Source: Ancylobacter gelatini
GTDB lineage: Bacteria > Pseudomonadota > Alphaproteobacteria > Rhizobiales > Xanthobacteraceae
DNA: 64,000 bases
Assembly: GCF_022601675.1 (NCBI RefSeq)
Contig: NZ_JAKVIL010000014.1
Span: 1 to 64,000 of the forward strand
Direction of reading: 5' to 3'
A program made the position numbers and the translations under genes. Position 1 is the first letter of the stretch, and each line of letters opens with the position of its first letter. A model generated the notes under the pieces. It saw nothing but the letters and a program-made list of their open reading frames with translations, was not told the origin of the DNA and ran no database searches. This document shows positions 42,828-52,115 of this stretch, one piece after another.

Positions 42828-44446
42828 TCCCGCTGACGCAGACATGGCCGGCCGAGTTGGCCGCGCGCTATCGCGAAAAAGGCTATTGGCGCGGCGAGAC
42901 CTTCTCCGCCCTGCTGCGCGAGCGGGCGACGCGCTTTGCCGGGCATACCGCCGTGGTCGCGGGCGAGACGCGTTGGAGCTATGCCGAATTGCTGGCCCGC
43001 GCCGAACATCTGGCGGGCGGTTTCCTGTCGCTGGGGCTGAAGCCCGGTGACCGCGTGGTGGTGCAGCTTCCCAATATCGCGGAGTTCCTCTCCGTGGTGT
43101 TCGCCCTGTTCCGGGCGCGGCTGGTGCCGGTCTATGCGCTGCCCGCCCATCGCGTGGTGGAAATCGCACATTTCGCCCGCACGGCGGAAGCGCGCGGCTA
43201 TGTGATCGCCTCCAGCCATGACGGTTTCGACTACCGGGCGCTTGCAGCGCAGGTGCAAAACGAGGTGCCGGCGCTGGAGCATATCGTGGTGGTGGGCGAG
43301 CCGGGCCCATTCGTCGCGCTCGACGCGCTGCCCGCCTTCACCGGCGCGCTGCCGGAGGACGCCGACCCGTCCGATGTCGCGTTCCTGCAGATTTCCGGCG
43401 GCTCGACGGGGCTGTCCAAGCTCATTCCCCGCACACATGACGATTACATCTACTCGTTCCGCGCCAGCGCCGAGATCTGCGGGCTGACGCCGGAGAGTGT
43501 CTATCTGGTCGCCCTGCCGGCCGCGCATAATTTCCCGATGAGCTCGCCCGGTTTCATGGGTGCGCTCCATGCCGGCTCGACCGTGGTGATGAGCCCGTCG
43601 CCGAGCCCGGAGATCGCCTTTACGCTGATCGAGCGCGAGCGGGTGACCATCACCGGCCTCGTGCCGCCGCTGGCCCTGCTGTGGCTCCAGGCCGCGCCGG
43701 GCTCGAAGCATGACCTGTCCTCGCTCCAGGTCCTTCAGGTCGGCGGCGCCAAATTCATGCCGGAAGCTGCGCGCCGGGTGCGCCCCGTGCTGGGCTGTAC
43801 GCTGCAGCAGGTGTTCGGCATGGCCGAGGGGCTGGTGAACTATACCCGCCTCGACGACCCGGAAGAGACCATCGTCACCACGCAAGGGCGGCCCATCAGC
43901 CCCGACGACGAGGTGCTGATCCTCGACGACGCCGGCCATCCCGTGCCCGAGGGCGAGCCCGGCAACCTGCTCACGCGCGGGCCCTACACCATCCGCGCCT
44001 ATCACAATAATGATGGCGCCAATGCCCGCGCCTTCACCCCCGACGGCTATTACCGCACCGGCGACATGGTGAAGCGCACGCCGGAGGGTTATCTCGTGGT
44101 GCAGGGCCGGGCCACCGACCATATCAACCGCGCGGGCGAGAAGATTTCGGCGGAAGAGATCGAGGATCATCTCCTCGCCCATCCGAACGTGTTCGATGCC
44201 GCCGTGGTGTCGCTGCCCGACGAGTTTCTCGGCGAGCGCTCCTGCGCCTTCGTGATCGCGCAGGGCGAGAAGCCGAAGGCGGCGGCACTCAAGGCGTGGA
44301 TGCGCACGCGCGGCCTCGCCGACTTCAAGGTGCCCGATCAGGTGGTGTTCGTGGATGCGTTCGAGACCACCGCCGTCGGCAAGGTCTCGCGCAAGGAGCT
44401 GCGGGCCTCGCTGCGCCGCCGCTTCCTCGAACAGGCGGAGGCGTGA
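42824..44446 (+). CDS. entE: 2,3-dihydroxybenzoate-AMP ligase (EntE/DhbE-like)
   Basis: Adenylates 2,3-dihydroxybenzoate and loads it on the aryl carrier protein. The 540-residue enzyme starts at GTG 42824 in a GTGA overlap with entC. It carries the AMP-binding motif [31 protein letters not shown] with the asparagine typical of aryl-acid ligases, [16 protein letters not shown], the [14 protein letters not shown] hinge region, and the C-terminal catalytic lysine in [12 protein letters not shown]. Length matches EntE. Next gene begins 2 bases after its stop. Confidence 0.94.
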   Translation: MIPLTQTWPAELAARYREKGYWRGETFSALLRERATRFAGHTAVVAGETRWSYAELLARAEHLAGGFLSLGLKPGDRVVVQLPNIAEFLSVVFALFRARLVPVYALPAHRVVEIAHFARTAEARGYVIASSHDGFDYRALAAQVQNEVPALEHIVVVGEPGPFVALDALPAFTGALPEDADPSDVAFLQISGGSTGLSKLIPRTHDDYIYSFRASAEICGLTPESVYLVALPAAHNFPMSSPGFMGALHAGSTVVMSPSPSPEIAFTLIERERVTITGLVPPLALLWLQAAPGSKHDLSSLQVLQVGGAKFMPEAARRVRPVLGCTLQQVFGMAEGLVNYTRLDDPEETIVTTQGRPISPDDEVLILDDAGHPVPEGEPGNLLTRGPYTIRAYHNNDGANARAFTPDGYYRTGDMVKRTPEGYLVVQGRATDHINRAGEKISAEEIEDHLLAHPNVFDAAVVSLPDEFLGERSCAFVIAQGEKPKAAALKAWMRTRGLADFKVPDQVVFVDAFETTAVGKVSRKELRASLRRRFLEQAEA

Positions 44447-44448
44447 GA

Positions 44449-45099
44449 ATGGCTGACGCCAAACCGGGCCTTCCCGTCATCGGCACCTATGAGCTGCCGC
44501 GCCCGGACGAACTGCCCGCTCCCCGCGCGCCCTGGGTTCTGGAGAAGCACCGCGCGGCGCTGCTGGTCCACGACATGCAGAACTATTTCCTGCGCATCTA
44601 CCAGCACGATGCCGAGCCGATGCGCACGGTTCTCGTCCAGGTCGCGGCGCTGATCGCGGCGGCGAGGGCGGCCGGCGTGCCGGTGTTCTACACCGCGCAG
44701 CATGGCAACCAGGACCGGCGGGACCGCGGGCTTCAGGCCGACCTCTGGGGGCCGGGCATGAGCGATGCGCCCGAGCACCAGCCGATCCACGAGGCATTGA
44801 CGCCGGCGGACGGCGACTTCGTGCTGGTGAAGCACCGCTACAGCGCGTTCCAGCGTTCGAATCTCGAAACGCTGATGCGCGCGCGCGGCCGCGACCAGCT
44901 CGTCATCTGCGGCGTCTATGCCCATATCGGCTGCACGTTGACCGCCGCCGACGCCTTCATGCACGACATCGAGCCGTTCATGGCTGCCGACGCGCTGGCC
45001 GATTTTTCCCGCGAGAAGCACGACCTCGCTTTGAAATATGTGGCGGATGTCTGCGGCGTGCCGCTCGCCACCGAGCAGATTGTGGAGCTGCTGCGATGA
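44449..45099 (+). CDS. entB: Isochorismatase (EntB N-terminal domain only)
   Basis: Hydrolyses isochorismate to 2,3-dihydro-2,3-dihydroxybenzoate and pyruvate. The 216-residue protein matches only the hydrolase half of EntB: LLVHDMQNYFLRIY with the catalytic aspartate, PVFYTAQHGNQDRRDRG, LVKHRYSAFQRSNLE with the lysine, and LVICGVYAHIGCTLTAADAF in the normal cysteine-loop place. It stops where EntB proteins normally continue into the aryl carrier domain; here the carrier is a separate gene whose start overlaps this stop by 4 bases (45096-45099). The split is clean, with no sign of a frameshift. Confidence 0.92.
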   Translation: MADAKPGLPVIGTYELPRPDELPAPRAPWVLEKHRAALLVHDMQNYFLRIYQHDAEPMRTVLVQVAALIAAARAAGVPVFYTAQHGNQDRRDRGLQADLWGPGMSDAPEHQPIHEALTPADGDFVLVKHRYSAFQRSNLETLMRARGRDQLVICGVYAHIGCTLTAADAFMHDIEPFMAADALADFSREKHDLALKYVADVCGVPLATEQIVELLR

Positions 45100-45383
45100 G
45101 CATCGAACCCGGCGATATCCAGCGCATCGTCACCCCGGCCGTCCCGGTGACCAGGGAGAAAATGCGCGCCGACATCGCCCGCATGCTGCACGAGGACCCG
45201 TCCGAGATCGGCGACGAGGACAGCCTAATGGATCTCGGCCTCGATTCCATGCGCGCCATGAACCTCGTGCTGGCGTGGAGCGAGGGCGGGCTGGAACTGG
45301 AATTCGCCGAATTCGCCGAGAACCCGACGCTGGCCGGTTGGTGGGCGCTGGTCGAGGCCCGGCAGAACACGCGCAACGGCTGA
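45096..45383 (+). CDS. Stand-alone aryl carrier protein
   Basis: A 95-residue carrier of the phosphopantetheine type. The attachment motif LMDLGLDSMRAMNL places the modified serine at about residue 51. Helices before it (REKMRADIARMLHEDPSEIG) and after it (LELEFAEFAENPTLAGWWAL) match the aryl carrier half of EntB. It would receive dihydroxybenzoate from EntE and pass it to the condensation domain of the synthetase. It overlaps the isochorismatase gene by 4 bases, and the synthetase starts 1 base after its stop, so all three are translated together. Confidence 0.9.
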   Translation: MSIEPGDIQRIVTPAVPVTREKMRADIARMLHEDPSEIGDEDSLMDLGLDSMRAMNLVLAWSEGGLELEFAEFAENPTLAGWWALVEARQNTRNG

Positions 45384-45384
45384 G

Positions 45385-48300
45385 GTGCTCGTGTCCGGTC
45401 CCGTGCATCCACTCACCGAGGCGCAGTCAGGCCTGTGGTATGCGCAGCGGCTCGCCCCCGGCAATCCGCTGTTCAACACCGGACAGTACATCGAACTGAC
45501 CGGCCCTCTGGATCTTCCCGCCTTCGAGGCGGCGCTGGCGCAGGGTGTGGCGGAGGCGGCGTCACTGTCGCTGCGCATGGAGGAAACGCCTGCCGGTCCG
45601 GTTCAGCGCGTGCTGCACGAGGCGCGTCCGCATCTCCACATCATCGACGTGTCGGCGGCGCCCGACCCGCTGGCGGCGGCGCAAGCCGACATCGCCCGCG
45701 ACATGGCAATCCCGGTCGACCCGACCCGCGATCCGCTCGCCGGCGAGCGCCTGTTCATTCTCGGCCCGCGACGTTTCGTCTGGCAGCAGCGCATCCACCA
45801 CCTCGCCATAGACGGCTACGGCATGATCCTGCTCACCCAGCGCGTCGCCGAGCTTTACAATGCGCGGCTGCGCGGCACACCGCAGGGCAATCCGCTGCCG
45901 GGGCTCGGCGTGGTGCTGGCGGAAGATGCAGCCTATCGCGGCTCGCCGAAGCGGGAGCAGGACGCCGCTTTCTGGGGCGCGCTTTTCGCCGACAGGCCGG
46001 ACGTGGCCTCGCTGGCACCCGGCGCGCCGGTCAGCGCCGCGCAGTTCCACCGCCGCGCGGTGGAAATCGACGCCGCCACCTTCGCCCGCCTGCGCGCGCT
46101 CGCCGAGCGCATCGCGATCCCGTGGCCGGATGTTCTCACCGCGCTCGCCGGCGCCTATGTCCGCCGGCATACCGGCACGCCGGAAGTCATTCTCGGCGTG
46201 CCGTTCATGGCGCGGCTCGGTAGTGCGGCGGCGCGGGTACCGGCCATGCTGATGAACGTGCTGCCGCTGCGGCTCGCCCCTGACGAAGACGCCCCGCTCG
46301 ATGAGATGCTGGCCCAGGCGGCGAAAGCGTTCACCCGGGCGCGGCGTCATGGACGCTATCGAAGCGAGCAGCTTCGCCGTGACCTCAAGCTGATCGGCGG
46401 CCAGCGCCGGCTGCACGGGCCGCTGGTCAACATCCTGCCCTTCGACGAAACGCCGCGCTTTTCTGGCCTTGAGACGCGGCTGGAGGTGCTGTCCACCGGG
46501 CCGGTGGAGGACATCACCTTCACCTTCCGCCTGCACGGTACGGAGGGGCTGCGGCTGGAGGTCGACGCCAATCCGGACCTGTACACGATCGGAGAGGTGG
46601 AGGCGCATACCGCGCGACTTTCCACCTTCGTCGCCACCTGCCTCACGGCGCGGCGCCTCGCCGACGTGCCGACCGCGACCATGGCGGAGGCACGGCGCTA
46701 TCTGTTCGAGGTGAACGACACCACACGTCCTGTGCCCGATGTCACGCTCAGCGCGCTGATCGAGGCCGGGCTCGCCCGCACGCCGGATGCAACGGCTGTG
46801 CGCTTTAACGGCGGGACCATCGATTGCGCGACGCTGGAGGCGCGCAGCCGGGCGCTGGCCGGGCAGATGGTGCGGGCTGGCGTCGGGCGCGGCTCGATCG
46901 TCGCCATCGCTTTGCCGCGTTCACTGGAGCTGATCGTCGCGCTGCTTGCGGTGCTGCGCGCCGGCGCGGCCTATCTGCCGCTCGATCTGAGCCATCCCGA
47001 CGAGCGGCTCGCGCGCATTCTTTCCTCCGCCGAGCCGGTTCTGGCGCTGGCTTTACCGCAGGAGCGGCCGCGCTTCGGCCGCGTGCCGGTGCTGGCGCCG
47101 GACGACTGGGAGAGCCGGCCCGGCGAGGCGACGCTGCCCATCGCCCAGCCGGACGATGCGGCCTATGTGATCTACACCTCCGGCTCCACGGGGGAGCCCA
47201 AGGGCGTGGTTGTGGAGCACCGAGCCATCGTCAACCGGCTGGAATGGATGCGCGTCCATTACGGATTCGACGCCAGCGACCGTATCCTGCAGAAGACGCC
47301 GATGACCTTCGACGTCTCGGTGTGGGAGTTCTTCCTGCCCTTCATCAGCGGCGCCAGCCTCGTCGTCGCCCCGCCGGAGGCCCATCGCGACCCGCGCGCC
47401 ATCGCGACGCTGATCCGCGAGGAGGGCGTCACCACCGCGCATTTCGTGCCCTCGATGCTCGCCGCCTTCCTCGCCGAGCCGGCGGCGAAGGGGGTAAGGC
47501 TCGCCCGCGTGTTCTGCTCGGGCGAGGAATTGCCGGCGGAGCTGCGCGATCGGTTCCACCGAACGGTCGTCGCCGAGCTGCACAATCTCTACGGGCCGAC
47601 CGAGGCGGCGGTTGATGTGAGTTATTGGCCGGCGTCGGCGGAGGACGCCTCCCATCCGGTGCCGATCGGCTTTCCGGTGTGGAACACGCGGCTCTATGTG
47701 CTGGACGACGCCAACCGCCCGCAGCCGCCGGGCGTCGCCGGCCATCTTTATCTCGCCGGTGTGCAACTCGCGCGCGGCTATCTCGGACGGCCGGACCTTA
47801 CCGCCGAACGATTCGTCCCCGATCCTTTCGTGCCGGGCGAACGCATGTACAAGACCGGCGACCTCGCGAGCTGGCGGTCGGAGGGGGCGGTGGTCTATCT
47901 CGGCCGCTCCGACCACCAGATCAAGATCCGGGGCCTCAGGGTCGAGCTGGGCGAGATCGAGGCGGCGGTCATGAGTGCGGGCCTGGTGCGGCAGGCGGCG
48001 ATCATCGCCCGCGAGGACCAGCCGGGAGCGCAGCGCATCGTCGCTTATGTCGTGGCCGACGGCGCGCCCGATATCGAAAGGCTGCGCGCCCATGTCGCCG
48101 CGCGCGTGCCCGACTATATGGTGCCCTCCGCCTTTGTCGCGCTCGAGGCACTGCCGGTGACGTCCAACGGCAAGCTCGACCGTTCAGCGCTTCCGGCGCC
48201 GGACTTTGCGGGAACCGGCGGGCGACATCCGGCGACGGCGACCGAACGGCGTCTCGCGGAACTGTTCGCTGAACAGCTTGGCGTGTCTGACGAGATGTCG

Positions 48301-49335
48301 GCGGAGGATGACTTCTTTTCGCTGGGCGGGGATTCGCTTCAGGCCGTGGCGCTGCTGCTCCGCGTGCGCGAGTTGTTCGGTCATGACCCCGGCCTCGGCG
48401 CGCTGTTCTCCCATCCGAGCATCGCCGCGCTGGCCGCGCTCATCGATGCCGGCGAAGGCGTGGTCGAGGCCGGGCTCGATCCGCTGATCACGCTGATCGA
48501 GGGTGCTCCGGACCTGCCGCCGCTCTTCGCCATCCACCCGGCCGGCGGCATTTCCTGGTGCTATGGCCGGCTGGCACGGGCGCTCCAGCCGCGGCGCACC
48601 GTCCACGGCCTTCAGGCCCCGGCGCTCGCGCCCGATGTGCCGCTGGCTTCGAGCCTCGACGCGCTTGCCGCCGACTATGCCGCGCGTATCCGGCAGGTGT
48701 TTCCGCAAGGTCCCTATCACCTCGTCGGCTGGTCGGTCGGCGGCATTCTGGCTCAGGCGGTGGCGGTGAAGCTGGCCGAGGGAGGCGCAAGGCTCGGCGT
48801 AGTGGCGATGCTCGACGCCTATCCCACCGATTGCTGGCGCGACGAGCCGGAGCCGCAGGAGGGCGACGCGCTGAAAGCGCTGCTCGCCATTGCCGGCCAT
48901 GATCCGGACCGGTTGCCGGCTCTCGCCCTGAACCGGCAATCGGTCATCGCCTTCCTGCGCGCCACGGATAGCCCGCTCGGCACGCTGCCGGACGCGGCTC
49001 TGGACGGCGTGGTGCGCGTGGTTGCCGGCAACAGCGCGCTGGTGCGCGGGCATTTCCACACGCGCTACGCGGGAACGATCACCTATTTCCGCGCGGCGCT
49101 GGACCATGAAGGCACCGGCCTGACGCCGCAGCTCTGGGCGCCCTATGTCGGGGCGCTCGACATCACCGACGTGCCGAGCCTCCACGCCTTCCTCACCGGC
49201 CCGGAAGCGACCGCCGTTATCGCGCCGGTTCTCGCGCGGGCGATGGAGCGGACGGACAACAAGGACGAAACACCATGCGCGACAATGGCATCACCGGCCG
49301 CCTCGCTGTCGTCACCGGCGCCGGCGGAGGCATAG
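45385..49335 (+). CDS. entF: EntF-like non-ribosomal peptide synthetase (C-A-T-TE)
   Basis: A 1316-residue four-domain synthetase. Condensation domain about 5-430, with HHLAIDG at about 136. Adenylation domain about 450-940, with YTSGSTGEPKG, FDVSVWEFF and NLYGPTEAAVDVS. Carrier domain with FFSLGGDSLQAV near 980. Thioesterase about 1050-1290, with GWSVGG near 1114. The specificity residues read D-V-W-H-F-S-L-V-D, the code of EntF for serine. With the dihydroxybenzoate genes this predicts an enterobactin-like cyclic trimer of dihydroxybenzoyl-serine. The start is GTG 45385, 1 base after the carrier gene. The last 20 codons overlap entA by 61 bases. Confidence 0.93.
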   Translation: MLVSGPVHPLTEAQSGLWYAQRLAPGNPLFNTGQYIELTGPLDLPAFEAALAQGVAEAASLSLRMEETPAGPVQRVLHEARPHLHIIDVSAAPDPLAAAQADIARDMAIPVDPTRDPLAGERLFILGPRRFVWQQRIHHLAIDGYGMILLTQRVAELYNARLRGTPQGNPLPGLGVVLAEDAAYRGSPKREQDAAFWGALFADRPDVASLAPGAPVSAAQFHRRAVEIDAATFARLRALAERIAIPWPDVLTALAGAYVRRHTGTPEVILGVPFMARLGSAAARVPAMLMNVLPLRLAPDEDAPLDEMLAQAAKAFTRARRHGRYRSEQLRRDLKLIGGQRRLHGPLVNILPFDETPRFSGLETRLEVLSTGPVEDITFTFRLHGTEGLRLEVDANPDLYTIGEVEAHTARLSTFVATCLTARRLADVPTATMAEARRYLFEVNDTTRPVPDVTLSALIEAGLARTPDATAVRFNGGTIDCATLEARSRALAGQMVRAGVGRGSIVAIALPRSLELIVALLAVLRAGAAYLPLDLSHPDERLARILSSAEPVLALALPQERPRFGRVPVLAPDDWESRPGEATLPIAQPDDAAYVIYTSGSTGEPKGVVVEHRAIVNRLEWMRVHYGFDASDRILQKTPMTFDVSVWEFFLPFISGASLVVAPPEAHRDPRAIATLIREEGVTTAHFVPSMLAAFLAEPAAKGVRLARVFCSGEELPAELRDRFHRTVVAELHNLYGPTEAAVDVSYWPASAEDASHPVPIGFPVWNTRLYVLDDANRPQPPGVAGHLYLAGVQLARGYLGRPDLTAERFVPDPFVPGERMYKTGDLASWRSEGAVVYLGRSDHQIKIRGLRVELGEIEAAVMSAGLVRQAAIIAREDQPGAQRIVAYVVADGAPDIERLRAHVAARVPDYMVPSAFVALEALPVTSNGKLDRSALPAPDFAGTGGRHPATATERRLAELFAEQLGVSDEMSAEDDFFSLGGDSLQAVALLLRVRELFGHDPGLGALFSHPSIAALAALIDAGEGVVEAGLDPLITLIEGAPDLPPLFAIHPAGGISWCYGRLARALQPRRTVHGLQAPALAPDVPLASSLDALAADYAARIRQVFPQGPYHLVGWSVGGILAQAVAVKLAEGGARLGVVAMLDAYPTDCWRDEPEPQEGDALKALLAIAGHDPDRLPALALNRQSVIAFLRATDSPLGTLPDAALDGVVRVVAGNSALVRGHFHTRYAGTITYFRAALDHEGTGLTPQLWAPYVGALDITDVPSLHAFLTGPEATAVIAPVLARAMERTDNKDETPCATMASPAASLSSPAPAEA

Positions 49336-50036
49336 GCCGCGCGGTCGTCCGGCTGCTGGCGGAGGAAGGCGCGCGGGTGGTCGCGACCGACCGTCCGGAG
49401 GCGCTGGACGGCATCGAGGGAGCGGCGCGGGTCGAACCCCTCGATGTCCGCGACAGCGGCGCGGTCGACGCGCTGGTGGCGCGGATCGAGGCCGAGGAAG
49501 GTCCCATCGACCTCGCCGCCTATGTCGCGGGGGTGTTGTCCTATGTCGCGGTCACCGCGCTTTCCGACGAAGAATGGGACCGGGTGTTCGACATCAACGC
49601 CAAGGGCGTGTTCCGCGTCTCCCGCGCGCTGGCGCGGGTGATGCAGCCGCGCGGGCGGGGGGCCATGGTCACGGTGTCATCCAACGCCGCCGGCATTCCG
49701 CGCCACGCCATGGCCGCCTATGCCGCCTCCAAGGCGGCGGCGACCATGTTCACGCGGTGCCTCGGGCTGGAACTGGCGCCCCACGGCATCCGCTGCAACA
49801 TTGTGGCGCCCGGCTCGACGCTGACCGCGATGCAGACCGGCATGTGGGCGGATGAGAACGGCGCGGCGCGGGTGATCGCCGGCTCGCTGCCGGACTTCAA
49901 ATCCGGCATTCCGCTTGGCAAGCTGGCGAGCCCGGAGGATGTGGCGGAGGCGGCGGTGTTCCTGCTCTCCGCCCGCGCCGGCCACATCACCATGACCGAC
50001 CTCTATGTCGACGGAGGCGCGACACTGCGGGCGTGA
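49275..50036 (+). CDS. entA: 2,3-dihydro-2,3-dihydroxybenzoate dehydrogenase (EntA-like)
   Basis: Oxidises 2,3-dihydro-2,3-dihydroxybenzoate to 2,3-dihydroxybenzoate with NAD. The 253-residue short-chain dehydrogenase has the cofactor motif [14 protein letters not shown] at residue about 11, [10 protein letters not shown], the catalytic serine in [12 protein letters not shown] and the YxxxK in [20 protein letters not shown], and an ending [14 protein letters not shown] typical of EntA. Its start lies inside the end of entF (61 bases overlap). It ends 6 bases before the convergent ATPase gene. Confidence 0.92.
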   Translation: MRDNGITGRLAVVTGAGGGIGRAVVRLLAEEGARVVATDRPEALDGIEGAARVEPLDVRDSGAVDALVARIEAEEGPIDLAAYVAGVLSYVAVTALSDEEWDRVFDINAKGVFRVSRALARVMQPRGRGAMVTVSSNAAGIPRHAMAAYAASKAAATMFTRCLGLELAPHGIRCNIVAPGSTLTAMQTGMWADENGAARVIAGSLPDFKSGIPLGKLASPEDVAEAAVFLLSARAGHITMTDLYVDGGATLRA

Positions 50037-50042
50037 CGGCGA

Positions 50043-50828
50043 TCAACTCTCAAGTGGCCGGTCGACCATGATCTGCAGCATGCCGCGCGAGCAGCGCTCC
50101 ACGCGCGCCTCCACCTTGTAGACCTGCGCCAGCATCGGCGGCGTCACGGCCACTTCCGGCGCGCCGTCGGCGGCTATGCGGCCATTCTGAAGCACCACGA
50201 TGCGCCGGGCGAAGCGCGCGGCCTGGGCGATGTCGTGCAGCACGATGATGACGATGATGCCGCGCTCGCGCGCCAGTTCCTCGACGAACTGCATCACCCG
50301 GATCTGGTGGTGAATGTCGAGTGCGCTGGTCGGCTCGTCCAGCAGCAGCACGGCCGGCTCGCGCACGATGGACTGGGCGAGGCTGGCGAGCTGGCGCTGG
50401 CCGCCGGAAAGTTCATCCAGCCCGCGCATGGCGAGATCGGCGATGCCAAGCCGTTCCAACGTCGCGAGCGCCTTCGCCCGCGCCTCGGCGGCCGGCAGGA
50501 TGTCCTCGCGCGCGGACATCAGCGCCGAGAGCGTCGCCTCGAAAACGGTGAGCGCCACGCGCTGCGGCAGGGCCTGCGGCATGTAGGTGACATGGCGGGC
50601 ATGGCCGGCAATAGAGAGCGCGGTCAGCTCGATATCATCGAGCCGAACCGAGCCGCGCGCCGGGTTGAGGCCGGCGAGCGCGCGCAGCAGCGTGGTCTTG
50701 CCGGCGGCATTGGGGCCGACCAGCGCCGTCACCTCGCCGCCCGCGATCGCGGGCAGGTCCAGGCTCTCGATGACCGTCCGGCGGCCATAGCCGACATGGA
50801 GCTTTTCAACATGCAGCGTGCGCGCCAT
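50043..50828 (-). CDS. Ferric siderophore ABC transporter ATPase (FepC-like)
   Basis: A 261-residue ATPase for iron-siderophore import. Walker A VGPNAAGKTTLLRALAG, Q-loop TYMPQALPQ, signature LSGGQRQLASLAQSIV, Walker B LLLDEPTSALD, and switch VLHDIAQAARFA are all present. ATG 50828 (MARTLHVEK) shares one base with the permease stop in a TGATG junction. A much longer frame upstream covers the permease gene in another frame and is not coding. It is convergent with entA. Confidence 0.92.
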   Translation of the reverse strand: MARTLHVEKLHVGYGRRTVIESLDLPAIAGGEVTALVGPNAAGKTTLLRALAGLNPARGSVRLDDIELTALSIAGHARHVTYMPQALPQRVALTVFEATLSALMSAREDILPAAEARAKALATLERLGIADLAMRGLDELSGGQRQLASLAQSIVREPAVLLLDEPTSALDIHHQIRVMQFVEELARERGIIVIIVLHDIAQAARFARRIVVLQNGRIAADGAPEVAVTPPMLAQVYKVEARVERCSRGMLQIMVDRPLES

Positions 50829-51883
50829 CACAGCCGCTCGCGCCGGGAGAAGATCAGGGCGATGAAGAACGGCACGCCGATCAGCGCTGTGACGATGCCG
50901 ACCGGCAGCAGGGTGCCGGGCACGAGGATCTTGGAGGCGACCGACGCCAGCGACATGATCGCCGCCCCGCAGAGCAGGCTCGCCGGCAGGAAGAAGCGGT
51001 GGTCCTCGCCCACCAGCAGGCGCGCAATATGCGGCGCCACCAGCCCGATGAACCCGATGGTGCCGACGAAGGCCACCGAGGTCGCTGCCAGGAGGCTGAC
51101 CCGCAGCAGCGACAGGAAGCGCAGCCGGGCGACCGCGATGCCGAAACTGCGTGCCCGATCCTCGCCGAGCCGCAGCGCCGTCATCTTCCACGATGCCGCC
51201 AGCGAGAATGGCGCGGTGAGGGCCAGCACGAAGGCGAGGCCGGCGAGCTTCTCCCAGGTCGCCCGCGCGAGGCTCCCCATGCTCCAGAACACGAGCTGCT
51301 GGAGGGCCTCCTGGCTGGCGACGAACTGCACCAGCGCGACCAGCGCGTTGAAGGTGAACACCATGGCGATGCCGAACAGCACCAGTGTTTCCACGCCCGT
51401 GCCGCGCAGACTGGCCAGCGCCTGCAGCATCAGCACCGAGCCGAAGGCGAAGACGAAGGCCAGCGCCGGCAGGTTCCAGCCCGCCGGCAGGCCGGGGATG
51501 GCCAGTCCCAGAACCAGCGCCAATGCGGCGCCGAAGGAGGCGGCCGAAGAGACGCCGAGCGTGAACGGGCTGGCCAGCGGGTTGTTGAGGATGGTCTGCA
51601 TCTCCGCCCCGGCCAGCGCCAGTGCGGCCCCGACAAGCACCGCCATCAGCGCGTAGGGCAGGCGCACCTCCCAGATGATCACCCGCGCCGGGGCGCTGAG
51701 GGTGGAGGGGTGCAGCAGGCCGGCGATCACCTCGCCCACCGGCAGGTTCGAGGGGCCGGTGGCGATGTCGAACAGCAGCGCGACCACCATCACCACGCCG
51801 AGCCCCGCGACAATGGCGACGCGCCGGCGGATCAGCCGGGCATAGGCGGCGAGCGGCGCGGGGGTGGCGGCGGCGTCGGTCAT
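50828..51883 (-). CDS. Ferric siderophore ABC transporter permease (FecCD/FepD-like)
   Basis: A 351-residue FecCD-family permease with about ten hydrophobic helices. Family blocks: VRLPYALMAVLVGAALALAG, LNNPLASPFTLGVSSAASFG, the coupling region TSVAFVGTIGFIGLVAPHIA with RLLVGEDHR, and a C-terminal PVGIVTALIGVPFFI. I chose ATG 51883 (MTDAAATP). Only one permease gene is present, so it should act as a homodimer, unlike FepD/FepG. It is the first gene of a two-gene unit with the ATPase; the binding protein is 12 kb away on the other strand. Confidence 0.9.
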   Translation of the reverse strand: MTDAAATPAPLAAYARLIRRRVAIVAGLGVVMVVALLFDIATGPSNLPVGEVIAGLLHPSTLSAPARVIIWEVRLPYALMAVLVGAALALAGAEMQTILNNPLASPFTLGVSSAASFGAALALVLGLAIPGLPAGWNLPALAFVFAFGSVLMLQALASLRGTGVETLVLFGIAMVFTFNALVALVQFVASQEALQQLVFWSMGSLARATWEKLAGLAFVLALTAPFSLAASWKMTALRLGEDRARSFGIAVARLRFLSLLRVSLLAATSVAFVGTIGFIGLVAPHIARLLVGEDHRFFLPASLLCGAAIMSLASVASKILVPGTLLPVGIVTALIGVPFFIALIFSRRERL

Positions 51884-52011
51884 GGCGGTCCTGCGCTCCG
51901 CCGGTCGTGGGCGGATGCGAATGGCGGAGCGGCGGGCGCGTGCCGCCGCCCGAGCGTTCAAGCATGCGGGGCGAGCATGGGTCAAGCCAATGACGAATAA
52001 GGAAAATCTTT

Positions 52012-52027
52012 AGAATCGTTCGATTCT
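52012..52027. promoter_or_regulatory. Palindrome between the divergent permease and esterase genes
   Basis: A perfect inverted repeat agaatcg-tt-cgattct, preceded by an A/T-rich run (aaaatctt). It sits in the 232-base divergent region, 129 bases from the permease start and 89 from the esterase start. TTTAGAA followed by TTCT-type half-sites resembles the iron control elements bound by Irr in rhizobia, but the spacing is wider, so the regulator is unsure. A single operator here could control both genes. Confidence 0.5.
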
Positions 52028-52115
52028 GGAGCCGCGCTGCTTGCGCGCCGGTGCTCATGGGCTAGTTCTTGGCCGGCGCCCGGCACCGGGTCGGCGCGCG
52101 AGGCCGAGCCCAGCG

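Noticed and set aside
41259-43310. A 683-codon minus-strand frame over entC and its neighbours
   Set aside because: Shadow of entC, entE and the propeller gene, with no domain.
50043-52058. A 671-codon frame joining permease region and ATPase
   Set aside because: Only its last 261 codons are the ATPase. The upstream part is a different frame of the permease gene and gives low-complexity sequence.
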